Shown: piece by piece, positions 6,082-12,061 of the stretch
Numbering within the stretch: position 1 is the first letter of the stretch
How the letters are laid out: every line of letters begins with the position of its first letter
NCBI GenBank assembly: GCA_964399035.1
Contig: CAYNPH010000094.1
Location: 1 to 13,572, forward strand
Direction of reading: 5' to 3'
Source: WAOL01 sp964399035
Lineage (GTDB): Archaea > Thermoproteota > Thermoprotei_A > Sulfolobales > NBVN01
DNA length: 13,572 nucleotides
Notes under the pieces: generated by a model
Database searches by the model: none
What the model saw: only the letters and a program-made list of their open reading frames with translations
What the model was told of the DNA's origin: nothing
Made by a program: the position numbers and the translations under genes

Positions 6082-6594
6082 ATGGGCAGCAGGGCCAGCA
6101 CTCGAGGCAGGGGTAGGCAGGGAGGACTCCTAAGGTTCCTGATACTTGCGCATGCCCTAATACATGGGAAGACCTACGGCTACGGTGTCCTGAGGGAGGT
6201 CTCCCAACTAAGTGATGGGGCTTGGAAACCCTCCGTAGGCACAATATACAAGGTGATCTCAGAGCTAGTATCGGAGGGGCTACTAAGGGAAGTGGGTAAG
6301 GAAAGGTACAGGGGAAGGCGGGTCGTGTACTACGAGCTAACTGACGCTGGCTACAAGGAGCTAAGGTGGATGGCTGACTGGCTACTCCTCAGAATAAGTA
6401 CCGGGATGAAGTTCCTCACAATGCTCTACGTTAGCCTACTGCAGGACGAGAGGAGGGTTCGGGGCCCCGCAACAGCCCTGAAAGCCTTCACAGCGATCAA
6501 GGAGGCTGCGGAGGAGTTCCTAAGAAACCACAGTAGCTCAGCCAAGAGCAAAGCATCCGTGAAGCGCGCTAGGAGAGGTAGCAAGAAGGGGTAG
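6082..6594 (+). CDS. PadR-family transcriptional regulator (MATE-associated)
   Basis: A 170-residue protein starting at ATG, with GGTG about 9-12 bases upstream. Residues 15-90 form the PadR winged helix: LLRFLILAHALIHGKTYGYGVLREV (helix 1-2 region), KPSVGTIYKVISELVSEGLL (recognition helix with the PadR GTIY motif) and the wing GRRVVYYELTDAGYKEL. Residues 95-147 are a helical dimerisation region. Residues 148-170 are a basic serine/lysine/arginine tail that is unusual in length and may add nonspecific DNA contact. Divergent orientation and the shared palindrome at 6002-6022 indicate control of the MATE exporter and probably of itself. Confidence 0.9.
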   Translation: MGSRASTRGRGRQGGLLRFLILAHALIHGKTYGYGVLREVSQLSDGAWKPSVGTIYKVISELVSEGLLREVGKERYRGRRVVYYELTDAGYKELRWMADWLLLRISTGMKFLTMLYVSLLQDERRVRGPATALKAFTAIKEAAEEFLRNHSSSAKSKASVKRARRGSKKG

Positions 6595-6611
6595 GGACTA
6601 GCTTAAGCGCT

Positions 6612-6644
6612 AAAAAGCGAGTGCCTCGAAGCCTTCACGCACTC
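6612..6644 (-). terminator. Hairpin-T5 terminator of the inositol phosphate synthase gene
   Basis: On the minus strand, arms GAGTGC (6639-6644) and GCACTC (6619-6624) pair and enclose a further GAAG/CTTC pairing. They are followed two bases later by TTTTT (6612-6616). The hairpin overlaps the last codons and the stop of the gene. The layout matches an intrinsic terminator and also guards against read-through from the convergent PadR gene. Confidence 0.6.
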
Positions 6645-7783
6645 TCAAGCCACTTCAGCAGGTTGGCGTAAGCTAGGATCTTAGAGGTGTTTCTGGCCTC
6701 GGCAGGACCCGGTTTTTTCATGAAGAACGCGTTAACCTCGTAGAGTGTTCCCTTAACACTCCTGTCAAGCGCTATCTTACCTAGTCTCACCAGATCCACT
6801 AGCATGCCTGCGAGCGCCGGTGAGTCGTTTATCCTGGCGTTGATGAATATGGAGTCCCTGAACCCGTTGAAGGACAGGTACTCTACATGCATCGCCACGA
6901 ACTTCTTGTCACCTAGAGGCTCTAGGTAACCTGTCGGCTTTATGTAGTGCGGCGCGTCGTAGCCGAGTATGTCCTTAACTATGGAGGACTTCGTGAACTC
7001 CTTCATCTTATTCCTCTCAGGCACCGTCAGCGCTAGGAAGTCCGTGTTCCCGCCGATGTTGAACTGCACTATGAACTCAACGAACCTGTTCCTCTCAGCT
7101 AGGTGCTCCAGCAGGTCAGCAGTGAGCGGCGTTGCCCCAGTAGCGCCGTCATCGCCGAACACCACGGAGTTCGCCTCCTCAAAGAGCTTCACTACCGCGG
7201 GATCGTTAGCTATCGGCGTGGGTATAGCGTTCACGAACGCCACCCCCCTACCTGCCTTCTTAGCGTAGAGGTACGCCGCGTACGCGTAGGCGTGCGACGC
7301 GGAAACACCCTCACCATTCCCTTCAATAGCATTCTTGAGGGCATTAGGGTCGTTGAATGCCCTAGCCTCCTCAGTCGATATAATGTTTATTATTACGTCG
7401 GGCCTTAACTCAACCCATTCCTCGGCAAGCCTCTCGACAGCCTCCTTAAGCCCCAACTCCTCCTCTAAGCCCTTAGCCTTGATGCCTAGGCCCTTGTCTG
7501 AGTTCAGCTTTATGCCCTCCCTAACCTCAATACTCCTTAACTCGTCAGGCACGGGGTACTCCTTACCGAAGACCTCCCTAGCTACGTCGTAGAGGGTCCT
7601 ACCTATCTTAGCTACGTCTATATCGTATGTTGCGATGATTCGCACATCCTCCACTCTGTAGGGTAGGTCATACTTAGCCAGCGGCACGCCGTAGGGCTTC
7701 ACCAAACCCTTCCTAATCCTCTCTAACCCGACGGCCAGGTGTGAGGCCACGTACCCGGTACCCAGTACCGCCACCCGCACCAT
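6635..7783 (-). CDS. Myo-inositol-1-phosphate synthase (inositol-3-phosphate synthase)
   Basis: A 382-residue protein that converts D-glucose 6-phosphate into L-myo-inositol 1-phosphate using NAD+ as a recycled cofactor. The Rossmann motif VLGTGYVASHL is at residues 6-16. GDDGATGATP at 210-219, FNIGGNTDFLAL at 241-252, the active-site block KSSIVKD at 265-271 and LEPLGDKK at 287-294 are hallmarks of the family, and length matches archaeal members. The start is ATG 7783 with a strong ribosome-binding site GGGGTGAG three bases upstream. It lies downstream of the IPCT and phosphotransferase genes on the same strand but is separated by 193 bp with its own promoter and leader. Its product can feed both archaetidylinositol lipid and di-myo-inositol phosphate synthesis. 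The neighbours favour the latter. Confidence 0.94.
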   Translation of the reverse strand: MVRVAVLGTGYVASHLAVGLERIRKGLVKPYGVPLAKYDLPYRVEDVRIIATYDIDVAKIGRTLYDVAREVFGKEYPVPDELRSIEVREGIKLNSDKGLGIKAKGLEEELGLKEAVERLAEEWVELRPDVIINIISTEEARAFNDPNALKNAIEGNGEGVSASHAYAYAAYLYAKKAGRGVAFVNAIPTPIANDPAVVKLFEEANSVVFGDDGATGATPLTADLLEHLAERNRFVEFIVQFNIGGNTDFLALTVPERNKMKEFTKSSIVKDILGYDAPHYIKPTGYLEPLGDKKFVAMHVEYLSFNGFRDSIFINARINDSPALAGMLVDLVRLGKIALDRSVKGTLYEVNAFFMKKPGPAEARNTSKILAYANLLKWLESA

Positions 7784-7794
7784 GCTCTCACCCC

Positions 7795-7848
7795 ACGCAA
7801 AACGTTGCGTACGTGGTTAGCTAGCACCCGCGTAAGGAGGCGGGGCTA
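7795..7848 (-). promoter_or_regulatory. Two-hairpin 5' leader of the inositol phosphate synthase gene
   Basis: The first hairpin pairs 7845-7848 and 7840-7844 with 7822-7825 and 7827-7831: 9 bp with one bulged base and an 8-base loop reading CTCCTTAC on the mRNA strand. The second, ACGCAA/TTGCGT with a 4-base loop (7795-7810), ends directly against the ribosome-binding site at 7787-7794. Stable leader structure this close to the start is uncommon in archaeal mRNAs. It could influence translation, but no known riboswitch class is recognised. Confidence 0.4.
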
Positions 7849-7867
7849 CCAAACATTCTTTACAAGG

Positions 7868-7876
7868 TATTTACAA
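7868..7876 (-). promoter_or_regulatory. TATA-like box of the inositol phosphate synthase gene
   Basis: On the minus strand TTGTAAATA lies about 24-28 bases upstream of the first leader hairpin, so transcription would begin near 7848. An inverted repeat ATACC-gta-GGTAT (7878-7890) lies immediately upstream, in BRE or activator position. Other AT-rich candidates exist further upstream (7927-7959), so the choice is tentative. Confidence 0.35.
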
Positions 7877-7968
7877 CATACCGTAGGTATAGGTGTTAAT
7901 GATGTCTACAGATTCTTTGCGTTACGGCTTAATAAAGATTTATGAATTTAAATATGCAAAACATACGA

Positions 7969-7986
7969 TACTACCACTAAGTAGTA
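7969..7986 (-). terminator. Hairpin at the end of the phosphotransferase gene
   Basis: TACTAC (7969-7974) and GTAGTA (7981-7986) are perfect 6-bp arms around a 6-base loop that holds the stop codon. On the minus strand the hairpin is followed after about nine bases by TTTTG and an AT-rich stretch. The stem is AT-rich and the T-run is distant, so it is only a possible terminator. Confidence 0.3.
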
Positions 7987-8627
7987 GTAATTATTTCTAG
8001 AAACTTTAGAATAACATAAGTAAAGCCAATAACGGTTACAATGACTAATCCTTCAATAACAAGGCCCGGAAGCGACGCCAGAAACAGCACGAACAACCTA
8101 ACGTCACGTGACGCGAAGCACGGCACCCTACCAACCAATGCTGGGTGAACACCGAGTAGCTCAGGAGCCTTCGAATGAAGATAGCTCACTAGGATGTCCG
8201 CCGAGGTAGCCAGCAACCCTATCAAGGCTACGGCATCCCACCTCAGGTAGTGGGCAAGCGAGTAGGGTAGTGAGGGCTCGAACCACAACGCGTAGGTGAG
8301 TGCGCCAGCGTACACGGCTATGTCTGCAAACCTATCAAGTATTGAGTCGAGGAAAGCGCCCTTAGGTGAGGCGATCCCCTTAGCCCTAGCTAGCTCGCCG
8401 TCAACCCCATCAATTATCGAGCTGACCTGCACGAGAATCCCCGCCAACCACGCTAGCCCGAAAGCATAGGGAGCCACTGAGGCGGCAGCGAGCAGGAAGG
8501 ATATGAGGGACACTTGATTAGGTGTTATCCCTAAACCGGAGCGCAGTATTGCCGCCGTTACCCTGCTGGACACCCTTCTGTTTAAGTACCTAGAGACCGG
8601 GCCATCGGTGGACTTCCCCTTAACCAC
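7977..8627 (-). CDS. CDP-alcohol phosphotransferase, probable CDP-inositol:inositol-1-phosphate transferase (DIPP synthase)
   Basis: A 216-residue integral membrane enzyme. The complete CDP-alcohol phosphotransferase motif is present as D73-x2-D76-G77-x2-A80-R81-x8-G90-x3-D94-x3-D98, with all metal and catalytic aspartates intact. Several hydrophobic helices follow, at roughly 105-115, 131-150 and 176-212. Because it is seven bases downstream of a cytidylyltransferase of IPCT type and near myo-inositol-1-phosphate synthase, the likely reaction is CDP-inositol plus inositol 1-phosphate to phosphorylated di-myo-inositol phosphate. In Archaeoglobus this domain is fused to IPCT; here it is separate. 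The alternative is archaetidylinositol phosphate synthase. The start is GTG 8627. Its ribosome-binding site GGAGGTGATG overlaps the stop codon of the upstream gene, so translation is probably coupled. Confidence 0.85.
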   Translation of the reverse strand: MVKGKSTDGPVSRYLNRRVSSRVTAAILRSGLGITPNQVSLISFLLAAASVAPYAFGLAWLAGILVQVSSIIDGVDGELARAKGIASPKGAFLDSILDRFADIAVYAGALTYALWFEPSLPYSLAHYLRWDAVALIGLLATSADILVSYLHSKAPELLGVHPALVGRVPCFASRDVRLFVLFLASLPGLVIEGLVIVTVIGFTYVILKFLEIITTT

Positions 8628-8634
8628 TAGGGCA

Positions 8635-9402
8635 TCACCTCCTCACCGCCTTAAGCACCTCGGAACGCCTTCCCCGGAGCAGTTCGTTCAGGTCGTCCAC
8701 GGTGTCGATCTCCGTCCACGGCACGTAACCTAAGTCCACAGCACGCACATCAAGGCCTACCTCGATACCCTTCATCAGTAGGTCGAAGAGGCTGAACTCC
8801 CTCACACCCCAAGGCATCTTGTCGATAAGGCTAAACACCGTTGACTTCATCACGAATAACCCAATGTCTATTAAGTCGAAGTCACTCACGCCCTTCCCTA
8901 TCTTAACCACGGCGCCGTCCTCACCCAACTTAATCTTCGTCGCCTCACCAACCTCAACGTAGTCGAAGCACCTGCTCCCAGCAACCACGATGTCGGCCTC
9001 CAAAGGCGCGCGCTCAAGAAGAGTCAGCACAGCTTCCGGAGGGTAGAGTGAGTCACACACAGAAACTATGAAGCGGTCCCCCTCAACACACTCCCTAGCA
9101 ACCATCAGCGAATACGCGTTACCCCACTCCACCCTGTCATTAAAGGCAACACACACGCCCGCTGAACTACCCGTGATCCTCTCAATCACCTCAACGGAAG
9201 CGTCACTACACGACTTACCGCAGACCCTCGACACTACGACATCGAACCTACTGACCCCTGCAGCCTTAATGGCTTTAACGGGGTACGCTATGAGGGGCTC
9301 GCCCTCGATCACGTGGAAGCACTTAGGCACCCCTCCCGTCACGCCACGTAACCTCTTACCTAGTCCTGAAGCTAGTATCACTGCCTCCTTAACGGCGGTC
9401 AT
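8635..9402 (-). CDS. Probable CTP:L-myo-inositol-1-phosphate cytidylyltransferase (IPCT)
   Basis: A 255-residue nucleotidyltransferase (MobA-like/GT-A fold). The nucleotide-binding loop AVILASGLGKRLRG is at residues 7-20, with GVPKCF at 24-29. WGNAYSLMVARE at 93-104, followed by DRFIVSVCDSLY at 109-120, matches the NxxSLxxA...FIL..GDH region of IPCT, with D117 as the metal ligand. WTEIDTVDDL at 229-238 is the usual C-terminal nucleotidyltransferase block. The reaction would be CTP plus inositol 1-phosphate to CDP-inositol, used by the next gene. Substrate assignment rests mainly on gene context; other sugar nucleotidyltransferases are similar. The start is ATG 9402 with a strong GGAGGTG site about 8 bases upstream. 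The residues at the GDH position are CDS here, which deserves checking. Confidence 0.8.
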   Translation of the reverse strand: MTAVKEAVILASGLGKRLRGVTGGVPKCFHVIEGEPLIAYPVKAIKAAGVSRFDVVVSRVCGKSCSDASVEVIERITGSSAGVCVAFNDRVEWGNAYSLMVARECVEGDRFIVSVCDSLYPPEAVLTLLERAPLEADIVVAGSRCFDYVEVGEATKIKLGEDGAVVKIGKGVSDFDLIDIGLFVMKSTVFSLIDKMPWGVREFSLFDLLMKGIEVGLDVRAVDLGYVPWTEIDTVDDLNELLRGRRSEVLKAVRR

Positions 9403-9478
9403 GGAAGAACACCTCCTTTAGGGAGGCCTCAATCCTTTGAGTTATCGTGGCTACGTGCCTAATGATTGATTTGATGAG

Positions 9479-9520
9479 GGTTTAAGCCGCTTCATACTTG
9501 AGTGCGGGAGTTAAAAAGTC
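9479..9520 (-). promoter_or_regulatory. Promoter region of the IPCT-phosphotransferase operon
   Basis: On the minus strand two TATA-like cores occur, GCTTAAACC (about 9480-9488) and CTTTTTAAC (about 9511-9519). They would give leaders of roughly 50 or 85 bases before ATG 9402, consistent with the presence of a Shine-Dalgarno site. The 150-bp gap to the divergent PadR gene holds no other coding signal. Confidence 0.4.
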
Positions 9521-9535
9521 TTGGTGAGGGGAAAG

Positions 9536-9576
9536 TATATTAGGTCGATATATTGAGTAGATATATTGGGTCGATA
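9536..9576. repeat. Three tandem 13-bp repeats in front of the second PadR gene
   Basis: Units TATATTAGGTCGA (9536-9548), TATATTGAGTAGA (9549-9561) and TATATTGGGTCGA (9562-9574), followed by TA, are head-to-tail with no gap. Units 1 and 3 differ at one position. Each junction also forms a near-palindrome (for example TCGATATATTGA). The middle TATATT is about 29 bases before ATG 9580, the right place for the TATA box of a leaderless transcript. A regulator bound here would compete with TBP. The obvious candidate is the PadR protein encoded next to it. Confidence 0.7.
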
Positions 9577-9579
9577 GGA

Positions 9580-10071
9580 ATGCCAAGAAAAAAGAAGGAA
9601 GCCATAATGCCGGCTGACGCTATGAGAGGCAAGTTCAAGCTACTGTTACTGTACCTACTCAAGGACTCGCCAAAACACGGCTACTTCCTAATGAAGGAGC
9701 TAAGTGAATTCATAGGCCACACGCCGAGCCCCGGAACCGTGTACCCAGCGTTAAGGGACCTCCTCAGGGAAGGTCTAATAGAGGTTCGTGTGAGGGCCCT
9801 CGGCGGGAGGGTCGTTAAGGAATACACCATAACCGAGGACGGGCTGAGGTACCTTGAGGAACACTCCGACGAGGTAAGCAAGCTCGCCAGAATGCTTACC
9901 GCGGTAGAGATACTCAAGAAAGCCGACCTAGACACGATGAAGAAAGCTTTCAGGGAACTACTCGAGGTACTGCCCGACCTGGACGAGGAAGGGCAGGCGC
10001 GAGTACTTAACGTGCTTAAGGAATGCGGTGAGAGGCTCATCAAGACACTCGAGGAGGTGAGGAAGCAATGA
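9580..10071 (+). CDS. PadR-family transcriptional regulator of the ABC exporter operon
   Basis: A 163-residue protein. A TTG at 9553 would add nine residues encoded by the tandem repeats; I prefer ATG 9580, because the repeats look regulatory and the TATA box then fits. The protein starts MPRKKKEAIMPADAM, a basic arm. The PadR winged helix follows: FKLLLLYLLKDSPKHGYFLMKEL, then GHTPSPGTVYPALRDLLREGLI (recognition helix with the PGTVYPAL signature) and the wing RVVKEYTITEDGLRYL. The rest is a helical dimerisation region that includes LEVLPDLDEEGQARVLNVL. It ends in ATGA shared with the start of the ABC ATPase, so translation is coupled. It probably represses the whole operon and responds to the exported compound. 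Confidence 0.92.
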   Translation: MPRKKKEAIMPADAMRGKFKLLLLYLLKDSPKHGYFLMKELSEFIGHTPSPGTVYPALRDLLREGLIEVRVRALGGRVVKEYTITEDGLRYLEEHSDEVSKLARMLTAVEILKKADLDTMKKAFRELLEVLPDLDEEGQARVLNVLKECGERLIKTLEEVRKQ

Positions 10072-11075
10072 CCGAGTACGCGGTAAGGGCGGAGGGTCTA
10101 GTGAAGAAGTTCGGCAACATAACGGCCGTGGCTGGCGTGACCTTTAAGGTCGAGTACGGTGAGATATTCGGGTTCCTAGGCCCCAACGGAGCCGGGAAGA
10201 CCACGACTATACACATGTTAGCCACGCTACTGAAGCCTACGGCCGGCGACGCGTGGGTGGCTGGGCACCACGTGGTTAAGGAGCCTGACGCGGTCAGGAA
10301 ATCTATAGGCGTGGTGTTCCAGGACCCGAGCCTCGACTCGGAACTAACCGCGTACGAGAACATGTACATACACGGTAAGATCTACGGGATGGGTGGGGAG
10401 GAACTCAGGCGCAGGATCGAGGAGATGCTGAGGTTCGTTGAGCTCTACGAGCACAGGAACAGGCTGGTGAAGTACTTCTCGGGAGGCATGAGGAGGAGGC
10501 TCGAGATAGCTAGGGCCCTACTACACAGGCCTAAAGTTCTGTTCCTTGACGAGCCGACGCTGGGCCTCGACCCGCAGACAAGGGCCCACATATGGGAGTA
10601 CATAAGAAGGTTAAGGGATGAGGAGGGAGTCACGATATTCTTAACGACGCACTACATGGATGAGGCAGAGGAGCTCTGCGACCGCCTAGCAATAATAGAT
10701 CACGGTAAGATAATAGCTGAGGGAACGCCGAACCAGCTGAAGAAGCTCGTAGGGACGGACGTAATCTACCTTAAGGTGAGGGCCGTTAACGGCGCGGCCA
10801 ACCCGTGCGACGCGCTCAGCACCCCGCCAGTCATGGAGTGCAAGCCATTAAGGGAGGGGATGGTCGCGCTCAAGGTTAGCGACGCGACCCAAGCAATACC
10901 GGTGATCCTAGAGAGGGCGGGTAAGGCGGGGCTGAGGGTCGCTGAGGTCAGCTACAGGAAGCCAACCCTCAACGACGTCTTCCTCTACCTAACCGGTAGG
11001 GAGATCAGGGAGGAGGGAGGAAGTGAGGTGGAGTTCCTCAAACACGTGATCAGGATGAGGAGGTTCAGGAGGTGA
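10068..11075 (+). CDS. ABC transporter ATP-binding protein, DrrA type
   Basis: A 335-residue ATPase. Walker A GPNGAGKTT is at residues 38-46, the Q-loop Q85 in FQDPSLD, the signature YFSGGMRRR at 136-144, Walker B VLFLDE at 157-162 followed by GLDP, and the H-loop His195 in TTHYMDEAEEL. All catalytic residues are intact. Residues 230-315 form the C-terminal extension typical of DrrA/daunorubicin-resistance ATPases (ending RKPTLNDVFLYLTGREI). A further basic tail of about 20 residues (FLKHVIRMRRFRR) is unusual. The ATG overlaps the PadR stop codon, and the permease gene follows after 6 bases. Together they form an exporter of a drug, lipid or other hydrophobic compound. The substrate cannot be told. 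Confidence 0.95.
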   Translation: MTEYAVRAEGLVKKFGNITAVAGVTFKVEYGEIFGFLGPNGAGKTTTIHMLATLLKPTAGDAWVAGHHVVKEPDAVRKSIGVVFQDPSLDSELTAYENMYIHGKIYGMGGEELRRRIEEMLRFVELYEHRNRLVKYFSGGMRRRLEIARALLHRPKVLFLDEPTLGLDPQTRAHIWEYIRRLRDEEGVTIFLTTHYMDEAEELCDRLAIIDHGKIIAEGTPNQLKKLVGTDVIYLKVRAVNGAANPCDALSTPPVMECKPLREGMVALKVSDATQAIPVILERAGKAGLRVAEVSYRKPTLNDVFLYLTGREIREEGGSEVEFLKHVIRMRRFRR

Positions 11076-11081
11076 GGGAGC

Positions 11082-11861
11082 ATGGCGAGTAACGCGTTAG
11101 GCGGCTTCGCCGTGATGGCTTACAGGCAGTTCAAGAGATTCCTAAGAACTAAGGCGAGGGTAGTGACGTCCATACTGAACCCCATAATATGGATAGCGTT
11201 CTTCGGCCTCGGATGGGCGAACGCCTTCAACTTCCCGATGGCTAAGGCAATATTCGGCGGCGTGGACTACCTCACATACTTAACCCCAGGCATAACGGCG
11301 ATGGCGGTCTTCACAGCCTCATTCATAGGCGGCGTGACGGTGATCTGGGACAAGCAATTCGGGTTCCTCAAGGAAGTGTTAGTAGCCCCGGCATCGAGGA
11401 CAGGCATAATCCTAGGGAGGGTGCTGGGAGACGCCGTAATAGCCGTGCTGCAGGGACTAGCAATAATGGCGTTAAGCTTCGCAATAGCGCCGAGCCTCAA
11501 CCCCTACGGAGTCCTGCCAGCACTAGCGTACGCCTTCGTACTGGCCTTAGGATTCACCTCAGCAGGCGTGACGCTAGCACTCAAAATGACGAGCATGGAA
11601 GGCTTCCAAATGGTGATAAGCCTACTCATGATGCCCCTAGTATTCCTAAGCGGGGCCTTCTACCCCATAAAGTTCATGCCGGACTGGATGAAGTGGGTCG
11701 CCTACATAAACCCACTAACCTACGCGGTCGACGGAATGAGGCACTACCTAAGCGGAGTATCGACATTCAACCCACTAACAGACATAGCAATACTCTGCGC
11801 CATAACAGCAACCTTCATGGCGCTAGCCTCCCAACTCTTCAAGAAAGCAACCGTAGACTAA
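11082..11861 (+). CDS. ABC-2 type transporter permease, DrrB type
   Basis: A 259-residue membrane protein starting at ATG, with ribosome-binding site GGAGGTGA overlapping the stop of the ATPase gene. Six hydrophobic segments lie at about 29-49, 66-88, 107-136, 142-167, 174-195 and 232-252. Family features are the cytoplasmic loop FGFLKEVLVAPASR at 93-106, PLVFLSGAFYPI at 185-196 and the following INPLTYAVDGMR at 209-220, all typical of ABC-2 permeases. It pairs with the upstream ATPase, presumably as a dimer of each. CTTTT then AAATC just after the stop codon may be the transcript end. Confidence 0.95.
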   Translation: MASNALGGFAVMAYRQFKRFLRTKARVVTSILNPIIWIAFFGLGWANAFNFPMAKAIFGGVDYLTYLTPGITAMAVFTASFIGGVTVIWDKQFGFLKEVLVAPASRTGIILGRVLGDAVIAVLQGLAIMALSFAIAPSLNPYGVLPALAYAFVLALGFTSAGVTLALKMTSMEGFQMVISLLMMPLVFLSGAFYPIKFMPDWMKWVAYINPLTYAVDGMRHYLSGVSTFNPLTDIAILCAITATFMALASQLFKKATVD

Positions 11862-11915
11862 CAGCTTTTAAATCAACACATCCATAATCACGTAAACCAT
11901 CATCAAGGAGAGCAC

Positions 11916-11931
11916 TAATGATCTTTCATTA
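11916..11931. repeat. 6-bp inverted repeat in the AT-rich gap
   Basis: TAATGA (11916-11921) and TCATTA (11926-11931) pair around TCTT. It lies about 55 bases after the ABC permease and 130 bases before the surface protein start. It may be a weak operator or transcript-end structure; chance is also reasonable in AT-rich DNA. Confidence 0.25.
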
Positions 11932-11977
11932 ACCCTTGTAAAAGTTGCTACCACTAAGCAATTATCGATATAAAAAT

Positions 11978-11998
11978 ATTTTTCTAACCTAGAAAAAT
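11978..11998. repeat. 9-bp perfect inverted repeat upstream of the surface protein gene
   Basis: ATTTTTCTA (11978-11986) and TAGAAAAAT (11990-11998) are perfect arms around ACC. The repeat is about 22 bases upstream of the TATA-like box at 12020, in the position of an upstream operator. As RNA it would be a purely AT-rich hairpin, so an operator or a terminator of the exporter operon are both possible. The 185-bp gap from 11862 to 12046 contains no coding frame. Confidence 0.45.
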
Positions 11999-12019
11999 TC
12001 CTTCTAAGGTAATGCATTC

Positions 12020-12027
12020 TTATATTA
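12020..12027 (+). promoter_or_regulatory. TATA box of the surface protein gene
   Basis: TTATATTA is centred about 38 bases before ATG 12062, placing transcription start near 12050 and giving a leader of about 12 bases with a GAGGGATCA stretch that can serve as a ribosome-binding site. This also argues against the TTG at 12047 as translation start. Confidence 0.5.
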
Positions 12028-12061
12028 TAGACAGGAAGAATATGTATTGAGGGATCAACAT

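Noticed and set aside
9465..9480. TTGATGAGG as a possible box C of another C/D sRNA
   Set aside because: The purine before TGATGA is missing, and no CTGA box D follows within a suitable distance.
9553..9579. TTG start extending the second PadR protein by nine residues
   Set aside because: The extension is encoded by the tandem repeats and the TATA position, and the protein from ATG 9580 begins like a normal PadR.
7971..11958. 11-base match CTACCACTAAG at about 7971 and 11948
   Set aside because: Matches of this length are expected by chance in a window of this size, and the contexts differ.
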